Origin: an uncultured Eubacteriales bacterium
GTDB lineage: Bacteria > Bacillota > Clostridia > UBA1212 > CASDQQ01
NCBI GenBank assembly: GCA_949282945.1
Contig: CASDQQ010000080.1
Span: 1 to 38,261, forward strand
Length of the DNA stretch: 38,261 nt
Direction: 5' to 3'
The position numbers and the translations under genes were made by a program. Under the pieces are notes generated by a model. That model was not told the origin of the DNA, did not search any database, and saw only the letters and a program-made list of their open reading frames with translations. How positions within the stretch are numbered: the first letter of the stretch is position 1; each line of letters begins with the position of its first letter. This document shows positions 1 to 7,729 of the stretch, piece after piece.

Positions 1-409
1 CTATGTCAAGACAGTGTTTGGGAGAGGCGAATTTTTCTTCTGATTTTATATATCCGTCTGAATATACTATTTCTATATCCTCCCAACTGTTTCCGTTTAT
101 TTCCTCTATGCTTTCATCATAGATATATTTTGTCAGAAAAGCGAACCCCGCCATATCGTTATAAAGTTTTTCTATAAGCTTTTTATAATCTTCCTCTTGA
201 TATACAGTTACTCCGTTTTCAAAAATAAATTTCTCTATAAGATCCTTTACCATATTTTCTGAATTTCTGTCGTCTATGAAATCCGCCAGATCTCCGGAAT
301 GTTTCTCACTTATATAAATTTTGATCCTTTCCAGTACATCGGAATAGCTCATGCTTTGTTTATTGCGATTCTCATATAAAATATTTTTTATGTTAAATCC
401 GTCGGTCAT
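1..409 (-). CDS. cpaF: CpaF/TadA-type secretion ATPase, N-terminal part (cut by window edge)
   Basis: The frame opens with ATG at 409-407 and stays open to base 1, giving 136 residues with no stop. The visible part is the N-terminal region of a CpaF-like ATPase: a charged helical segment, then a stretch around residues 112-120 (SIEEINGNS, WEDIEIVYSDG) that matches the family's 'I.EI.vNG...I.v...G' N-terminal domain before the Walker motifs. The Walker A/B motifs would lie outside the window. CpaF ATPases power assembly of Tad/Flp pili at the inner face of the membrane. The start lies 5 bases past the stop of the CpaE-like gene and after the CpaB-like gene, a Tad-locus order that supports the call. 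The family is fairly certain from context plus motif. The catalytic part cannot be checked here. Confidence 0.75.
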   Translation of the reverse strand, partial: MTDGFNIKNILYENRNKQSMSYSDVLERIKIYISEKHSGDLADFIDDRNSENMVKDLIEKFIFENGVTVYQEEDYKKLIEKLYNDMAGFAFLTKYIYDESIEEINGNSWEDIEIVYSDGYIKSEEKFASPKHCLDI

Positions 410-413
410 ATTT

Positions 414-1142
414 TTATATTGCCTCCAACTCTAAAAACATATCTCTGATAATCTTTATGAATGCTCTGTGTCCCATAGCCGCCTCAGAAAAATAAATAGG
501 AAGTCCGGACATTGTACATAGCTCCATATCTCTGCAATAAGGAAGCTTATAATCAAACTTATATCCAAGCACGCACTCGGCTCCTTTCAGGTCCTTTATA
601 TATTTGTTTGCCGCGGCTACCCGCTTTAATACACAATTTTCACTCCTTAATTTTTCTAAGATCCTTTCCGAGGACAGTTTATAAGAAAGTCCCTGAATGG
701 ATACATCCACCACGTCGAAAATTACTTTTGATCTCAAGATTGCTGAAATTCCCAAAATATTTGAGGAAATTTCCGATGTTTCAGTTAAAACATAATCAAA
801 GAGTTTTTCACATTCTTTCCAAAATACTTCGCTGTCATTTCTGCTCTGGCATCCTTCCATATGATCTTCCCCTGCCGAAGTCCCGCATATATAAAGATTT
901 TTTACGCCGTCAGCCTTTATAAAATATTTTTCCGGACAATATATATCTCTTTTCTGAAAAAGCCGTCCTATAGATTTCTCTCTGGGTATATTAGTACTGC
1001 CGAAAAAATACTGTATGGACTGAAAACTCATATCCGTTGGCACTATAGCCGTTTTGTATCCTTTATCCGCCATACAACAGGCTAAATTTACCATTAATAC
1101 CGATTTACCGGATGCCGGCTTTCCTGTTATTCCTATCAGCAT
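414..1142 (-). CDS. CpaE-like P-loop ATPase of the Tad locus
   Basis: A 242-residue protein starting at the ATG at 1142, one base after the stop of the CpaB-like gene. The longer frame to 1169 has no ribosome site and would overlap that gene. Residues 3-15 carry a deviant Walker A (GKPASGKS) with the extra lysine typical of the MinD/ParA/CpaE class, followed by a helix and a strand ending in VPTD, as expected for a SIMIBI-class P-loop fold. CpaE-type proteins localise Tad pilus assembly. The usual N-terminal receiver-like domain of CpaE is absent, so this is the short Clostridia form. Later motifs of the fold are poorly conserved, and ATPase activity is inferred only from the P-loop. Position between cpaB and cpaF supports a Tad role. 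Confidence 0.65.
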   Translation of the reverse strand: MLIGITGKPASGKSVLMVNLACCMADKGYKTAIVPTDMSFQSIQYFFGSTNIPREKSIGRLFQKRDIYCPEKYFIKADGVKNLYICGTSAGEDHMEGCQSRNDSEVFWKECEKLFDYVLTETSEISSNILGISAILRSKVIFDVVDVSIQGLSYKLSSERILEKLRSENCVLKRVAAANKYIKDLKGAECVLGYKFDYKLPYCRDMELCTMSGLPIYFSEAAMGHRAFIKIIRDMFLELEAI

Positions 1143-1143
1143 T

Positions 1144-1779
1144 TTATTTCCTTTCCGAAAAAACAACATGCAATATACCGCTGTATTCCGCTTCTATAAG
1201 TTTTAAAGCCTGTCCTTTATCCGCACGAAATGTAATACACTCTATACGGTTTTGTTGATCATTCCCGGTTTTATTTACGGCTAATATTTCAAGATTTTTC
1301 AATTCCGGATCTTCTGATACATATGTGGATCCTCCTTCCTGTATATATGTAATCACATCCACTATATCTCCCTTTTCAAGCCTTCCCGAAAAACCCGCCG
1401 CATCGCTTTTAAGACTTACAGAAACTGCTTTTTCCTTTTCAGAAAGCTCATACATAAACGCGTCTTCCGTATTTTTTCTTTCTGTAAATCTCTCCGGAAA
1501 AAGATTGTCTCCCGGAAAAATCTCCGTATTTGAATATTTGCCTGTTATAAAAGATTTTTCTTTTATAATGTTTTCAGGGAGATTGAGTTTCCCCACTTTC
1601 ACTGTTTCCAACATATCGTCTGTTATTAACGTACCGGGCAAAACGGTATCTTTGACCCTTACCACAAAACAGGTATCCTCGTATAAATTTACAGCTGATA
1701 AAACAGCCGTAAAGGCCGCGGCCACAGCTATGATAAATGAGACAGCCAAAAAAAAGTATCTGTTTTTAAATATCTTCAA
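1144..1779 (-). CDS. cpaB: CpaB/RcpC-like SAF-domain pilus assembly protein
   Basis: A 211-residue protein with a TTG start at 1779, chosen because GGAGAG sits six bases upstream. Residues 7-30 form one hydrophobic segment (membrane anchor or uncleaved signal). Residues 40-100 fit a SAF domain (VLPGTLITDDML, then a 'FPGDNLFPERF' stretch). Residues 115-210 resemble the RcpC/CpaB C-terminal domain (VSVSLKSDAAGFSGRLEKGDIVDVI pattern, split around the GDIVDV core). CpaB proteins sit on the outer side of the membrane and help gate the Tad secretin in Gram-negatives. In Gram-positives they are kept as membrane-anchored, wall-facing proteins. It is the first gene of a leftward operon with the CpaE- and CpaF-like genes, read from the promoter at 1871-1900. 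Confidence 0.75.
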   Translation of the reverse strand: MKIFKNRYFFLAVSFIIAVAAAFTAVLSAVNLYEDTCFVVRVKDTVLPGTLITDDMLETVKVGKLNLPENIIKEKSFITGKYSNTEIFPGDNLFPERFTERKNTEDAFMYELSEKEKAVSVSLKSDAAGFSGRLEKGDIVDVITYIQEGGSTYVSEDPELKNLEILAVNKTGNDQQNRIECITFRADKGQALKLIEAEYSGILHVVFSERK

Positions 1780-1870
1780 ATATATCTCTCCTTTCCATTT
1801 TGATTGGATATATTTTAAGATTTAACCTGTATTGCCTCAATTATTTCCCCTATTTCCCATATTTTATTTT

Positions 1871-1900
1871 TTTATAGCGCAAACAAGAGCTTTCTTTCAA
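1871..1900 (-). promoter_or_regulatory. Promoter of the Tad operon
   Basis: On the minus strand TTGAAA (1900-1895) and TATAAA (1876-1871) are separated by 18 bases. Each matches 5 of 6 consensus sigma-A positions. This leaves a leader of about 85 bases before the TTG start of the CpaB-like gene. Confidence 0.6.
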
Positions 1901-1960
1901 TTTTGATTCTTTCAGTAACAAAAAATTAAACTATTTTTAAAATTTACCAGTAAAAATCTA

Positions 1961-1988
1961 TTGACTTTTTATTTCAAAAATATATACT
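1961..1988 (+). promoter_or_regulatory. Promoter of perR-rbr
   Basis: TTGACT at 1961-1966 and TATACT at 1983-1988 with a 16-base spacer, 41 bases upstream of the perR ATG. It is a good sigma-A type promoter, directly followed by the PerR/Fur-type box. Confidence 0.75.
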
Positions 1989-2007
1989 AATAATAGTAAT
2001 TATTATT
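1989..2007 (+). promoter_or_regulatory. Fur/PerR-type operator
   Basis: The 19-base near-palindrome AATAATAGTAATTATTATT starts just after the -10 box, so it covers the expected transcription start. By eye it matches 14 of 19 positions of the classical Fur box. Bound PerR here would block its own transcription and that of rbr, which is the usual autoregulation in this family. The site is seen in the sequence. Binding is inferred. Confidence 0.65.
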
Positions 2008-2029
2008 GATTGTGAGGAGGTTGGAACTG

Positions 2030-2428
2030 ATGATAAGATATAGTAAACAGCGGGAATGTATACTCAATTATCTAAATTCGGTTACATGCCATCCTAATGT
2101 TGAAAAGATCTATACTGAGGTAAAGAAAGAAATTCCCAATATAAGTTTAGGGACAGTATACAGAAATCTGAATCAGCTTGCCGAATCAGGAAAGATACAA
2201 AAGCTTATAACGGGAAACAACGCCGAGCATTACGACGGAAGAACTGATCTGCACAGCCATGTAATATGCAGAAAATGTGGTAAAATAGAAGATATTTGCA
2301 CAGATTTTTCCGAACATATTGAATTGGAAAGTATCAGCGATTACAGTAATCTTTCCTATAAGCTCACATTTTACGGAATATGTCCCGAATGTTCCCGCGA
2401 AGAGAACGCTAAGATCAATAACAGTTAA
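2030..2428 (+). CDS. perR: Peroxide-responsive repressor PerR (Fur family)
   Basis: 132 residues. The ATG at 2030 is chosen because AGGAGG at 2015-2020 sits nine bases upstream; the longer frame would start inside this ribosome site. An N-terminal winged helix (to about residue 65) is followed by the dimer domain. The structural zinc site is C80/C83 and C118/C121. The regulatory metal ligands of Bacillus PerR align exactly as H21, D69, H75, H77 and D88. The aspartate at the last position, where Fur proteins have glutamate, marks this as PerR rather than Fur. The protein senses peroxide by metal-catalysed histidine oxidation and derepresses its targets. It probably forms an operon with the reverse rubrerythrin gene 73 bases downstream. 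Confidence 0.9.
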   Translation: MIRYSKQRECILNYLNSVTCHPNVEKIYTEVKKEIPNISLGTVYRNLNQLAESGKIQKLITGNNAEHYDGRTDLHSHVICRKCGKIEDICTDFSEHIELESISDYSNLSYKLTFYGICPECSREENAKINNS

Positions 2429-2501
2429 TTTTTCTTCTCTTTTTGGAGAAGGCTTAAGATTAGATATAAATTATTTTTTATTTTGAAAGGAGATTTTTAT
2501 C

Positions 2502-3047
2502 ATGAAAAAGTTTGTATGTCCAGTTTGCGGTTATGTTTATGAAGGAGATTCCGCTCCTGAAAAATGTCCACAGTGCGGGGTTCCGGGCAGTAAGTTCAAA
2601 GTTAGCGAAGAAAATGAAATGGCTTGGTCCGCAGAGCATGTTGTAGGGGTTGCAAAAGATGTTGCTCCTGAAATAGTCGAAGGACTCCGTCAGAACTTTA
2701 ATGGAGAGTGCACAGAAGTTGGTATGTATCTTGCAATGGCAAGAGTAGCTTTCAGAGAGGGATATCCGGAAATTGGAATGTACTGGGAAAAAGCAGCTTA
2801 TGAAGAGGCTGAGCACGCGGCAAAATTTGCTGAACTCCTAGGAGAAGTTATAAGCGATTCTACTAAGAAGAATCTTGAAATGAGAGTTATGGCTGAAAAC
2901 GGCGCTACCGACGGAAAGACCCAACTTGCTAAAATGGCTAAAGAACAGGGGCTTGACGCAATACATGACACCGTCCACGAAATGGCAAGAGATGAAGCAC
3001 GCCACGGAAAAGCTTTTGCAGGCTTGTTAAAGAGATATTTCGGTTAA
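2502..3047 (+). CDS. rbr: Reverse rubrerythrin (peroxide/oxygen reductase)
   Basis: 181 residues behind GAAAGGAG. A rubredoxin-type [Fe(SCys)4] domain comes first (CPVC at 6-9, CPQC at 22-25), followed by a four-helix ferritin-like di-iron domain with the ExxH pairs seen in YEEAEH and ARDEARH. Classical rubrerythrin has the opposite domain order, so this is the 'reverse' type known from clostridia. That type reduces hydrogen peroxide (and oxygen) with electrons passed from NADH through rubredoxin partners. It lies directly after perR and ends at a strong terminator, so it is most likely derepressed by peroxide. Confidence 0.9.
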   Translation: MKKFVCPVCGYVYEGDSAPEKCPQCGVPGSKFKVSEENEMAWSAEHVVGVAKDVAPEIVEGLRQNFNGECTEVGMYLAMARVAFREGYPEIGMYWEKAAYEEAEHAAKFAELLGEVISDSTKKNLEMRVMAENGATDGKTQLAKMAKEQGLDAIHDTVHEMARDEARHGKAFAGLLKRYFG

Positions 3048-3077
3048 AATTAAGTCCATACAAAAATAATCACTAGG

Positions 3078-3117
3078 AAAAGCCATCCCAAAAGTAAAAT
3101 TTTGAGATGGCTTTTTT
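3078..3117. terminator. Bidirectional terminator after rbr
   Basis: A hairpin with arms AAAAGCCATC and GATGGCTTTT, extended by an inner AAAA/TTTT pairing, is followed by TTTTTT on the plus strand and TTTT on the minus strand. It sits between the convergent rbr and the surface-protein gene ending at 3194. Confidence 0.85.
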
Positions 3118-3193
3118 AATATTCTAAAATTTCGGGGCTGTATTATAAAGAGTCCACAAACATGCACAATTTTTATGTAGTTGATTTACTTTA

Positions 3194-4015
3194 TTACTTA
3201 ATTGCCTTCCTTCCAAGTCTAAATCCGCCTAATGCCGCTATAGCCGCAGTCAATAATGCGGCAGCTGCAGAAACATCCGCCGTCTTTGGTATTTCTTCTT
3301 CAGTAGTACTGTCTCCTGTATCATTTCCTATACTGTCATCCGCGCCGTCGTTCTTGCTGTCATCAGTTTGTTCTACTCCGTCAGGAGAGTCGGTACCATA
3401 GAATATAAAGTCTGCCAGTTTCGCTGAAATTCCCGAAGCTTCCTCAACCTCTACTTTTACATAAATATCATAGGTGCCTTGCGCCAGTTTTACAGAGGCA
3501 GTCATAGGTTCTCCTATCCCGTCATAAAAATCCTCCCAATGTTCAGTTGCCAGTCCGTCGGCAATTTCCTGTTCCTTATCATATCCTAAAACTCCCACTA
3601 AATTCGCGTCTGTGATAGCATCTGCCTGCGCTGTTCCAGGATGTGCGGCATATACATAATATTTTGCGGATTTTACAGAATCGTTGTTCATATCATAGCC
3701 ATAGTAAATTGCTATTTCAACCGCATCTCTTGTCAACGTTGCATTAGAAAACAGGAATAATGCGCCATCAAGATTTACTTCTGTATAATATTCTGCCGTA
3801 GATGCAGCATCATTCAATCTTGCAGGAGCAGGGTACTTTTCAGCATCGATCAGCTCACCATAAAGTTCCATACCTCTCTTTTCTCCAAAAAAATTGCGGT
3901 ACGCAATCAAGTCTGCCTTTTCACCATTTAAAGGGTAGTAGGATGCTCCCCATACTTCCGTAGAAAAGGCCAAAATCACTGTTAGACATAATAAAGCGGC
4001 TAAAAATTTCTTCAT
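3194..4015 (-). CDS. Wall-anchored surface protein, paralogue of the next gene
   Basis: 273 residues. The ATG at 4015 is preferred over the TTG at 4021 because GGAG lies nine bases before it but only three before the TTG. A signal peptide is likely cleaved near residues 23-24 (VWGA). The mature protein begins with a YRNFFG motif (39-44). A beta-rich domain follows to about residue 205, ending in a SAKLADFIFY strand. Then comes an acidic Asp/Ser/Thr linker, IPKTAD as a variant of the LPxTG sortase motif, a hydrophobic helix and a basic tail (GRKAIK). I do not recognise the domain. It is clearly related to the protein encoded at 4131-5024, which shares the YRNFFG start, a GTAQ..A.TD stretch, YDIYV/YDIWV and the SAKLA strand. 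Function is unknown. Binding of a surface ligand or glycan is possible but only guessed. Confidence 0.8.
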   Translation of the reverse strand: MKKFLAALLCLTVILAFSTEVWGASYYPLNGEKADLIAYRNFFGEKRGMELYGELIDAEKYPAPARLNDAASTAEYYTEVNLDGALFLFSNATLTRDAVEIAIYYGYDMNNDSVKSAKYYVYAAHPGTAQADAITDANLVGVLGYDKEQEIADGLATEHWEDFYDGIGEPMTASVKLAQGTYDIYVKVEVEEASGISAKLADFIFYGTDSPDGVEQTDDSKNDGADDSIGNDTGDSTTEEEIPKTADVSAAAALLTAAIAALGGFRLGRKAIK

Positions 4016-4130
4016 TCTCAAAAACTCCTTTCATAAAATATATTTTTTGATATAATACCGAATCCTTTTTATGTACAAATACTTTAGATTTTACGTCATG
4101 TCTCGCAAATACCAAAACAAATTTTATATA

Positions 4131-5024
4131 TTATTTATTTTTTTTGTTTCTTATCATTAAAATGACGATACCGACAATCACCACAGCACAAATTACGATT
4201 ACAACGGTCCAAACCAAGGCACCCGCGTTGTTTATGTCTGTTGGGGCGGATTCGCCAGACACAGCATCATTTCCTAAAGACTGGCTTTGGGGAACTGTTG
4301 TTTTGGGAGCTCCAGTGGTCATAGCAGGCGTAGGTTCCTTTGTAAATGTGGCCGCAATAATATCCGGGTTGCTGTAAAAATTAATTTCCGCCAGTTTTGC
4401 AGAAACATTGGAAGTATTATCCTCAAACGTTTCCTCTAACTCAGGCATATCCACTAAAACCCAAATGTCATAAACTCCTGCTTTTATATTCGTAGTCTCT
4501 ATCATAGGGCCATAGTTGGTGTCGCTATAAAAATCGTTCCAGGAAGCCGTGGATACATCTTCATATTCCTGATCTTCTTTGTTATAGCTTAGTACTGCCG
4601 CCAAATAAGAGTCTGTCATGGCAGTTTCCTGTGCGGTTCCTACAGGAGATACATATACATAGTAATCAGCTGAAAGTACTAGCCCATTATATCTATCAAA
4701 ATCATAAAAGATAGCTATTTGATTGGAATCCTTTGTAATATCGGCATTTTCAAACTTAAAAATCGCGCCGTTCCAGTTTGCTTCTGAATGATAGAATTCA
4801 GGGCGAGCGCCTTCATTTACATATACGGGAATAGGATATTCTTCCGCCGTAATTTCCACTCCATTTACCATTTCCGGTTCACGCAGCTTACCAAAAAAAT
4901 TTCTGTATGTCAGCATATCTCCTTTTGTGGCCGGATCATAAGAAGCAAATACGTTGACAGACGCAGTTGCCAACATGAATATGGCCATGACTAAAAACAT
5001 AGTTCCTTTAAAATACTTTTTCAT
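4131..5024 (-). CDS. Membrane-anchored surface protein, paralogue of the previous gene
   Basis: 297 residues behind AGGAGG. The signal peptide is likely cleaved after A27. YRNFFG at 40-45 opens the same beta-rich domain as in the 3194-4015 protein, to about residue 215. A Thr/Pro/Ser-rich spacer follows, then a C-terminal transmembrane helix and the tail IRNKKNK. Unlike its paralogue it shows no LPxTG-like motif, so it is probably held by the membrane helix. The gene begins 12 bases after the GxGYxYP lipoprotein gene and is almost surely co-transcribed with it. The product therefore acts outside the membrane, possibly as a binding partner of that enzyme-like lipoprotein. No family name can be given with confidence. 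Confidence 0.8.
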   Translation of the reverse strand: MKKYFKGTMFLVMAIFMLATASVNVFASYDPATKGDMLTYRNFFGKLREPEMVNGVEITAEEYPIPVYVNEGARPEFYHSEANWNGAIFKFENADITKDSNQIAIFYDFDRYNGLVLSADYYVYVSPVGTAQETAMTDSYLAAVLSYNKEDQEYEDVSTASWNDFYSDTNYGPMIETTNIKAGVYDIWVLVDMPELEETFEDNTSNVSAKLAEINFYSNPDIIAATFTKEPTPAMTTGAPKTTVPQSQSLGNDAVSGESAPTDINNAGALVWTVVIVICAVVIVGIVILMIRNKKNK

Positions 5025-5036
5025 ATCATTTCCTCC

Positions 5037-7298
5037 TTAATTAATGCCAATCTCTCGTATAGCACTTTCCCCATTTTTCAATTCAATGATTACTGAACTA
5101 TTTTTTCCTTTAAATTTAGAAAGGTCAATTTTTATAGTCTGATAATTCCCGGCTGTATCTATTGCAGTAAACTCTGTTGCATTACATATTCTATGATCTT
5201 CAAACACCCGCACTCTCATGAAGGTATCCTCAAAATTGCCAACTATCTGCAAAGTTACCGTTTCCTTATCCGGAAGTATAAAATTGTTGTATAAATAAAC
5301 ATCTGGTTCATATCCACCATTGTCCGCGGGTATGGATATAGAAAGTACCCCGGCTCCGCCCTGATTTTGAATATCACAAGTCACGTTATCTGCTGCCGCC
5401 CTGGTAATCTGCGTTGCCCATGAACCTATGCCATTTTTAAATTCTGTTCTGAGAGAACTACTGTAAGGCAAAGAAAAGACCTTTTTCGTTCTTATGTAAT
5501 AATGCAGCATCTGTTCATATTCAGTACTGTTTATCTGATCATAGTGAAAGCCTGTATAATCCGGATCGGTAACATAGTTTCGAGAAGTCTTATCTTTTAC
5601 ATTTTCAGTCATAATTTCAATCAATTCATCGCAGGAAACCACTACCACATCTTCATCCAACATAGAAACTAACGTTGCGTAATCCTTTTCATAAACATCA
5701 GAAAGTCCGGCTGTCAAAAACATAACGCTGTACCCTTCGATCACAGTAGCGTCTTTAGTACGGTGATTAATCTTATATGCCAATTTTGCTAATTCTACCT
5801 CGCGCTTCTGGTCGCCGTCGCCATCCGTTACATTGGCAAACCAAGTACCGCCTCTTAAGCTTACAAAAGGTTTTCCGTCAGACCATGTAACACCGCCGGC
5901 ATTGAAATCGTCCAGTACATATCTGTCCCCAAAATAAAAGAATCCGCCTTTTACCTCTTCATATTTGGAAAAGGTATCCGCTACAAACTGTAATGTAGAG
6001 CTATTACGATTTCTGTCCTGTGCCATTTCCCCGCTTATAGCATTTCCGTCAAAGATCATAGCAATATTAGAAAGTCCTGTTTGCCCCATATAATAAGCCG
6101 TGGTTTTTGCAAAGTCGTTTAGTTTATCTTTAGGCCAACAACCTGCATTAATATATCCTACTCCGGAAAGAGAACACACAAAATTATCATTGCTTGTCAT
6201 ACTGCTATAGTAATGTGTTAACAAGTGAGGCGCAAAATCATATACTAGCGGCGTCAACGTCCAACTTACAGCTCCAAAACGGTCTACATTTTCGTTAAAC
6301 CCTCTGTCCCCTAATACATCGCTTAAATGATAAGTCATATTATCGCCGTCAGAAAGCATAAAAGCAACATAATGCTTATCTGTACCCTCAAAATTATTAC
6401 TTTGTTCCTTTTGTGAAACCTTTTCGTTATTATCATTGGCGCTTAACGCCGCATATACTGTAAGATTAAAAGCATAATCGCTAGGAAGAGTCATCACCTG
6501 ATATTTAGAACCCATTTCTACTCCTTTAGGCTCATTATTATGCCACCCCATAATTATACCCATATCATCCATCCACTCATAGATCTGTTCCAGTTCATTC
6601 CATGTTTTATCCGTGTAAGCATAAAAATATAACGCGCCAATAGCAATTCCAAAATCCCTTAAATGATAAATACCCGGTCGTTGGTTTAAGATAATGCCTG
6701 TATTTAAAGTAGTTTTATATTTTTCAAACAACTCATACGAAGTATATTGGGTGCCGTCCTCCATTTGTACAAATCCCATAGACTCTACTTTATCTTTCAC
6801 AGTATCTCCTACTACCAGATAACTTTCCTGTCCGGAAATAGTACACGCATTGTTAATAGATTGGGCAATTTTTTCTTCTTCCTCCTGATAATTGTCATCT
6901 GTTACGGAAACATAACTGACGTAGCCCATGTTCTTGATTTCTTCCTTATATTGTTCCAGCAACGCATATGGATCCTCCACTTTCACAAAATTAAATCCAT
7001 AATCTTCCTCTAGCACTTTGAACCACTTTCGTTCTGCGCCAGAATAGGAAATAAAGAGCCTGGACTCCTTTTTAGCCAAAATACCTTGCAGCGAAGAAAA
7101 TAAAACTTTTTCCTCAAAAGAAAGGTTATCTCCTGAGATATATTGCATCTCTTTATTTATGTCCACATTTAAGTGAGAAAAATATTCTCGGTATCTTGCG
7201 ACTTCCGTTGTACCCATGTTTGTTTTTCCCTCCTGACATCCGGAAAAAGTTCCGAGTATTAGTGCTATTGTAAAAATCAAAAATAAAAATTTTTTCAT
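5037..7298 (-). CDS. GxGYxYP-family lipoprotein, putative glycoside hydrolase
   Basis: 753 residues behind AGGAGGTG. The N-terminus is a lipoprotein signal with lipobox FSGC (acylated C21). Residues about 60-270 fit the N-terminal region and 300-600 the catalytic-like region of the GxGYxYP family. Markers are FMLSDGDN (313-320) and the SGVGYINAGCWP stretch (378-389), in which the last two positions of the name motif are Asn-Ala rather than Tyr-Pro. A beta-sandwich of about 120 residues at the C-terminus (from about 630) looks like a carbohydrate-binding module. The family is annotated as putative glycosidases from structure and gene context; no reaction is established. Near the N-terminus it has YREYF (36-40), reminiscent of YRNFF in the two surface proteins behind it. 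It is the first gene of a leftward operon, divergent from the AraC gene. Confidence 0.75.
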   Translation of the reverse strand: MKKFLFLIFTIALILGTFSGCQEGKTNMGTTEVARYREYFSHLNVDINKEMQYISGDNLSFEEKVLFSSLQGILAKKESRLFISYSGAERKWFKVLEEDYGFNFVKVEDPYALLEQYKEEIKNMGYVSYVSVTDDNYQEEEEKIAQSINNACTISGQESYLVVGDTVKDKVESMGFVQMEDGTQYTSYELFEKYKTTLNTGIILNQRPGIYHLRDFGIAIGALYFYAYTDKTWNELEQIYEWMDDMGIIMGWHNNEPKGVEMGSKYQVMTLPSDYAFNLTVYAALSANDNNEKVSQKEQSNNFEGTDKHYVAFMLSDGDNMTYHLSDVLGDRGFNENVDRFGAVSWTLTPLVYDFAPHLLTHYYSSMTSNDNFVCSLSGVGYINAGCWPKDKLNDFAKTTAYYMGQTGLSNIAMIFDGNAISGEMAQDRNRNSSTLQFVADTFSKYEEVKGGFFYFGDRYVLDDFNAGGVTWSDGKPFVSLRGGTWFANVTDGDGDQKREVELAKLAYKINHRTKDATVIEGYSVMFLTAGLSDVYEKDYATLVSMLDEDVVVVSCDELIEIMTENVKDKTSRNYVTDPDYTGFHYDQINSTEYEQMLHYYIRTKKVFSLPYSSSLRTEFKNGIGSWATQITRAAADNVTCDIQNQGGAGVLSISIPADNGGYEPDVYLYNNFILPDKETVTLQIVGNFEDTFMRVRVFEDHRICNATEFTAIDTAGNYQTIKIDLSKFKGKNSSVIIELKNGESAIREIGIN

Positions 7299-7729
7299 GC
7301 CGCACCTCCTTTAAACATTCACATTTCGGAGATTTCAACCGTCATCTCCTTCTACTTTAGAATCGATAATGTCTGCAAAATCCTGCATAATGCCGCTTCA
7401 AGCAGCTAAAATCTTTTCATCATATCTTGAAAAGCCATATGAGCAGAAACGGAGCATAAGTCTGAATTTTCAGAAGAGATTTAAGACAAAAATTGCGACA
7501 CTTCCAAATAGTCCAATAAGCTCTCCGCCGTCATACCTTATAGCTTTTACTTTACGAAAAGTTCTTTTTAAAATCTCTTTCCCCCTGTTTTACAAAAACC
7601 ATTTCTTATTTTTTTTGATGACCACATTGACATGGTAAAATAGCAACTGTTATAATGCAAGACAATATAAAAAGAAATTTCAGACATATATTGCTATACC
7701 TATATCTATGGAGGAAGGGAGAAATATAT
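7299..7729. other. Divergent regulatory region between the GxGYxYP and AraC genes
   Basis: 431 bases with no credible gene. It holds the strong AraC-gene promoter (7627-7656) and, on the other strand, presumably the promoter of the GxGYxYP operon. I could not find a convincing -35/-10 pair for the latter, so it may need an activator. An 89-codon open frame here (7369-7638) lacks a ribosome site and a recognisable product. Confidence 0.5.
7627..7656 (+). promoter_or_regulatory. Promoter of the AraC-type regulator gene
   Basis: Perfect TTGACA (7627-7632) and perfect TATAAT (7651-7656) with an 18-base spacer, 74 bases before the ATG. TGACCACAT at 7619-7627 abuts the -35 box and recurs upstream of the GH3 gene. 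Confidence 0.75.

Noticed and set aside
1325-1825. 166-codon plus-strand frame opposite the CpaB-like gene
   Set aside because: Antisense shadow of a well-supported gene, with no ribosome site and a Ser-rich translation typical of reverse frames.
7369-7638. An 89-codon open frame in the divergent region
   Set aside because: No ribosome site, no recognisable domain, composition like non-coding AT-rich sequence, and it overlaps the AraC-gene promoter.
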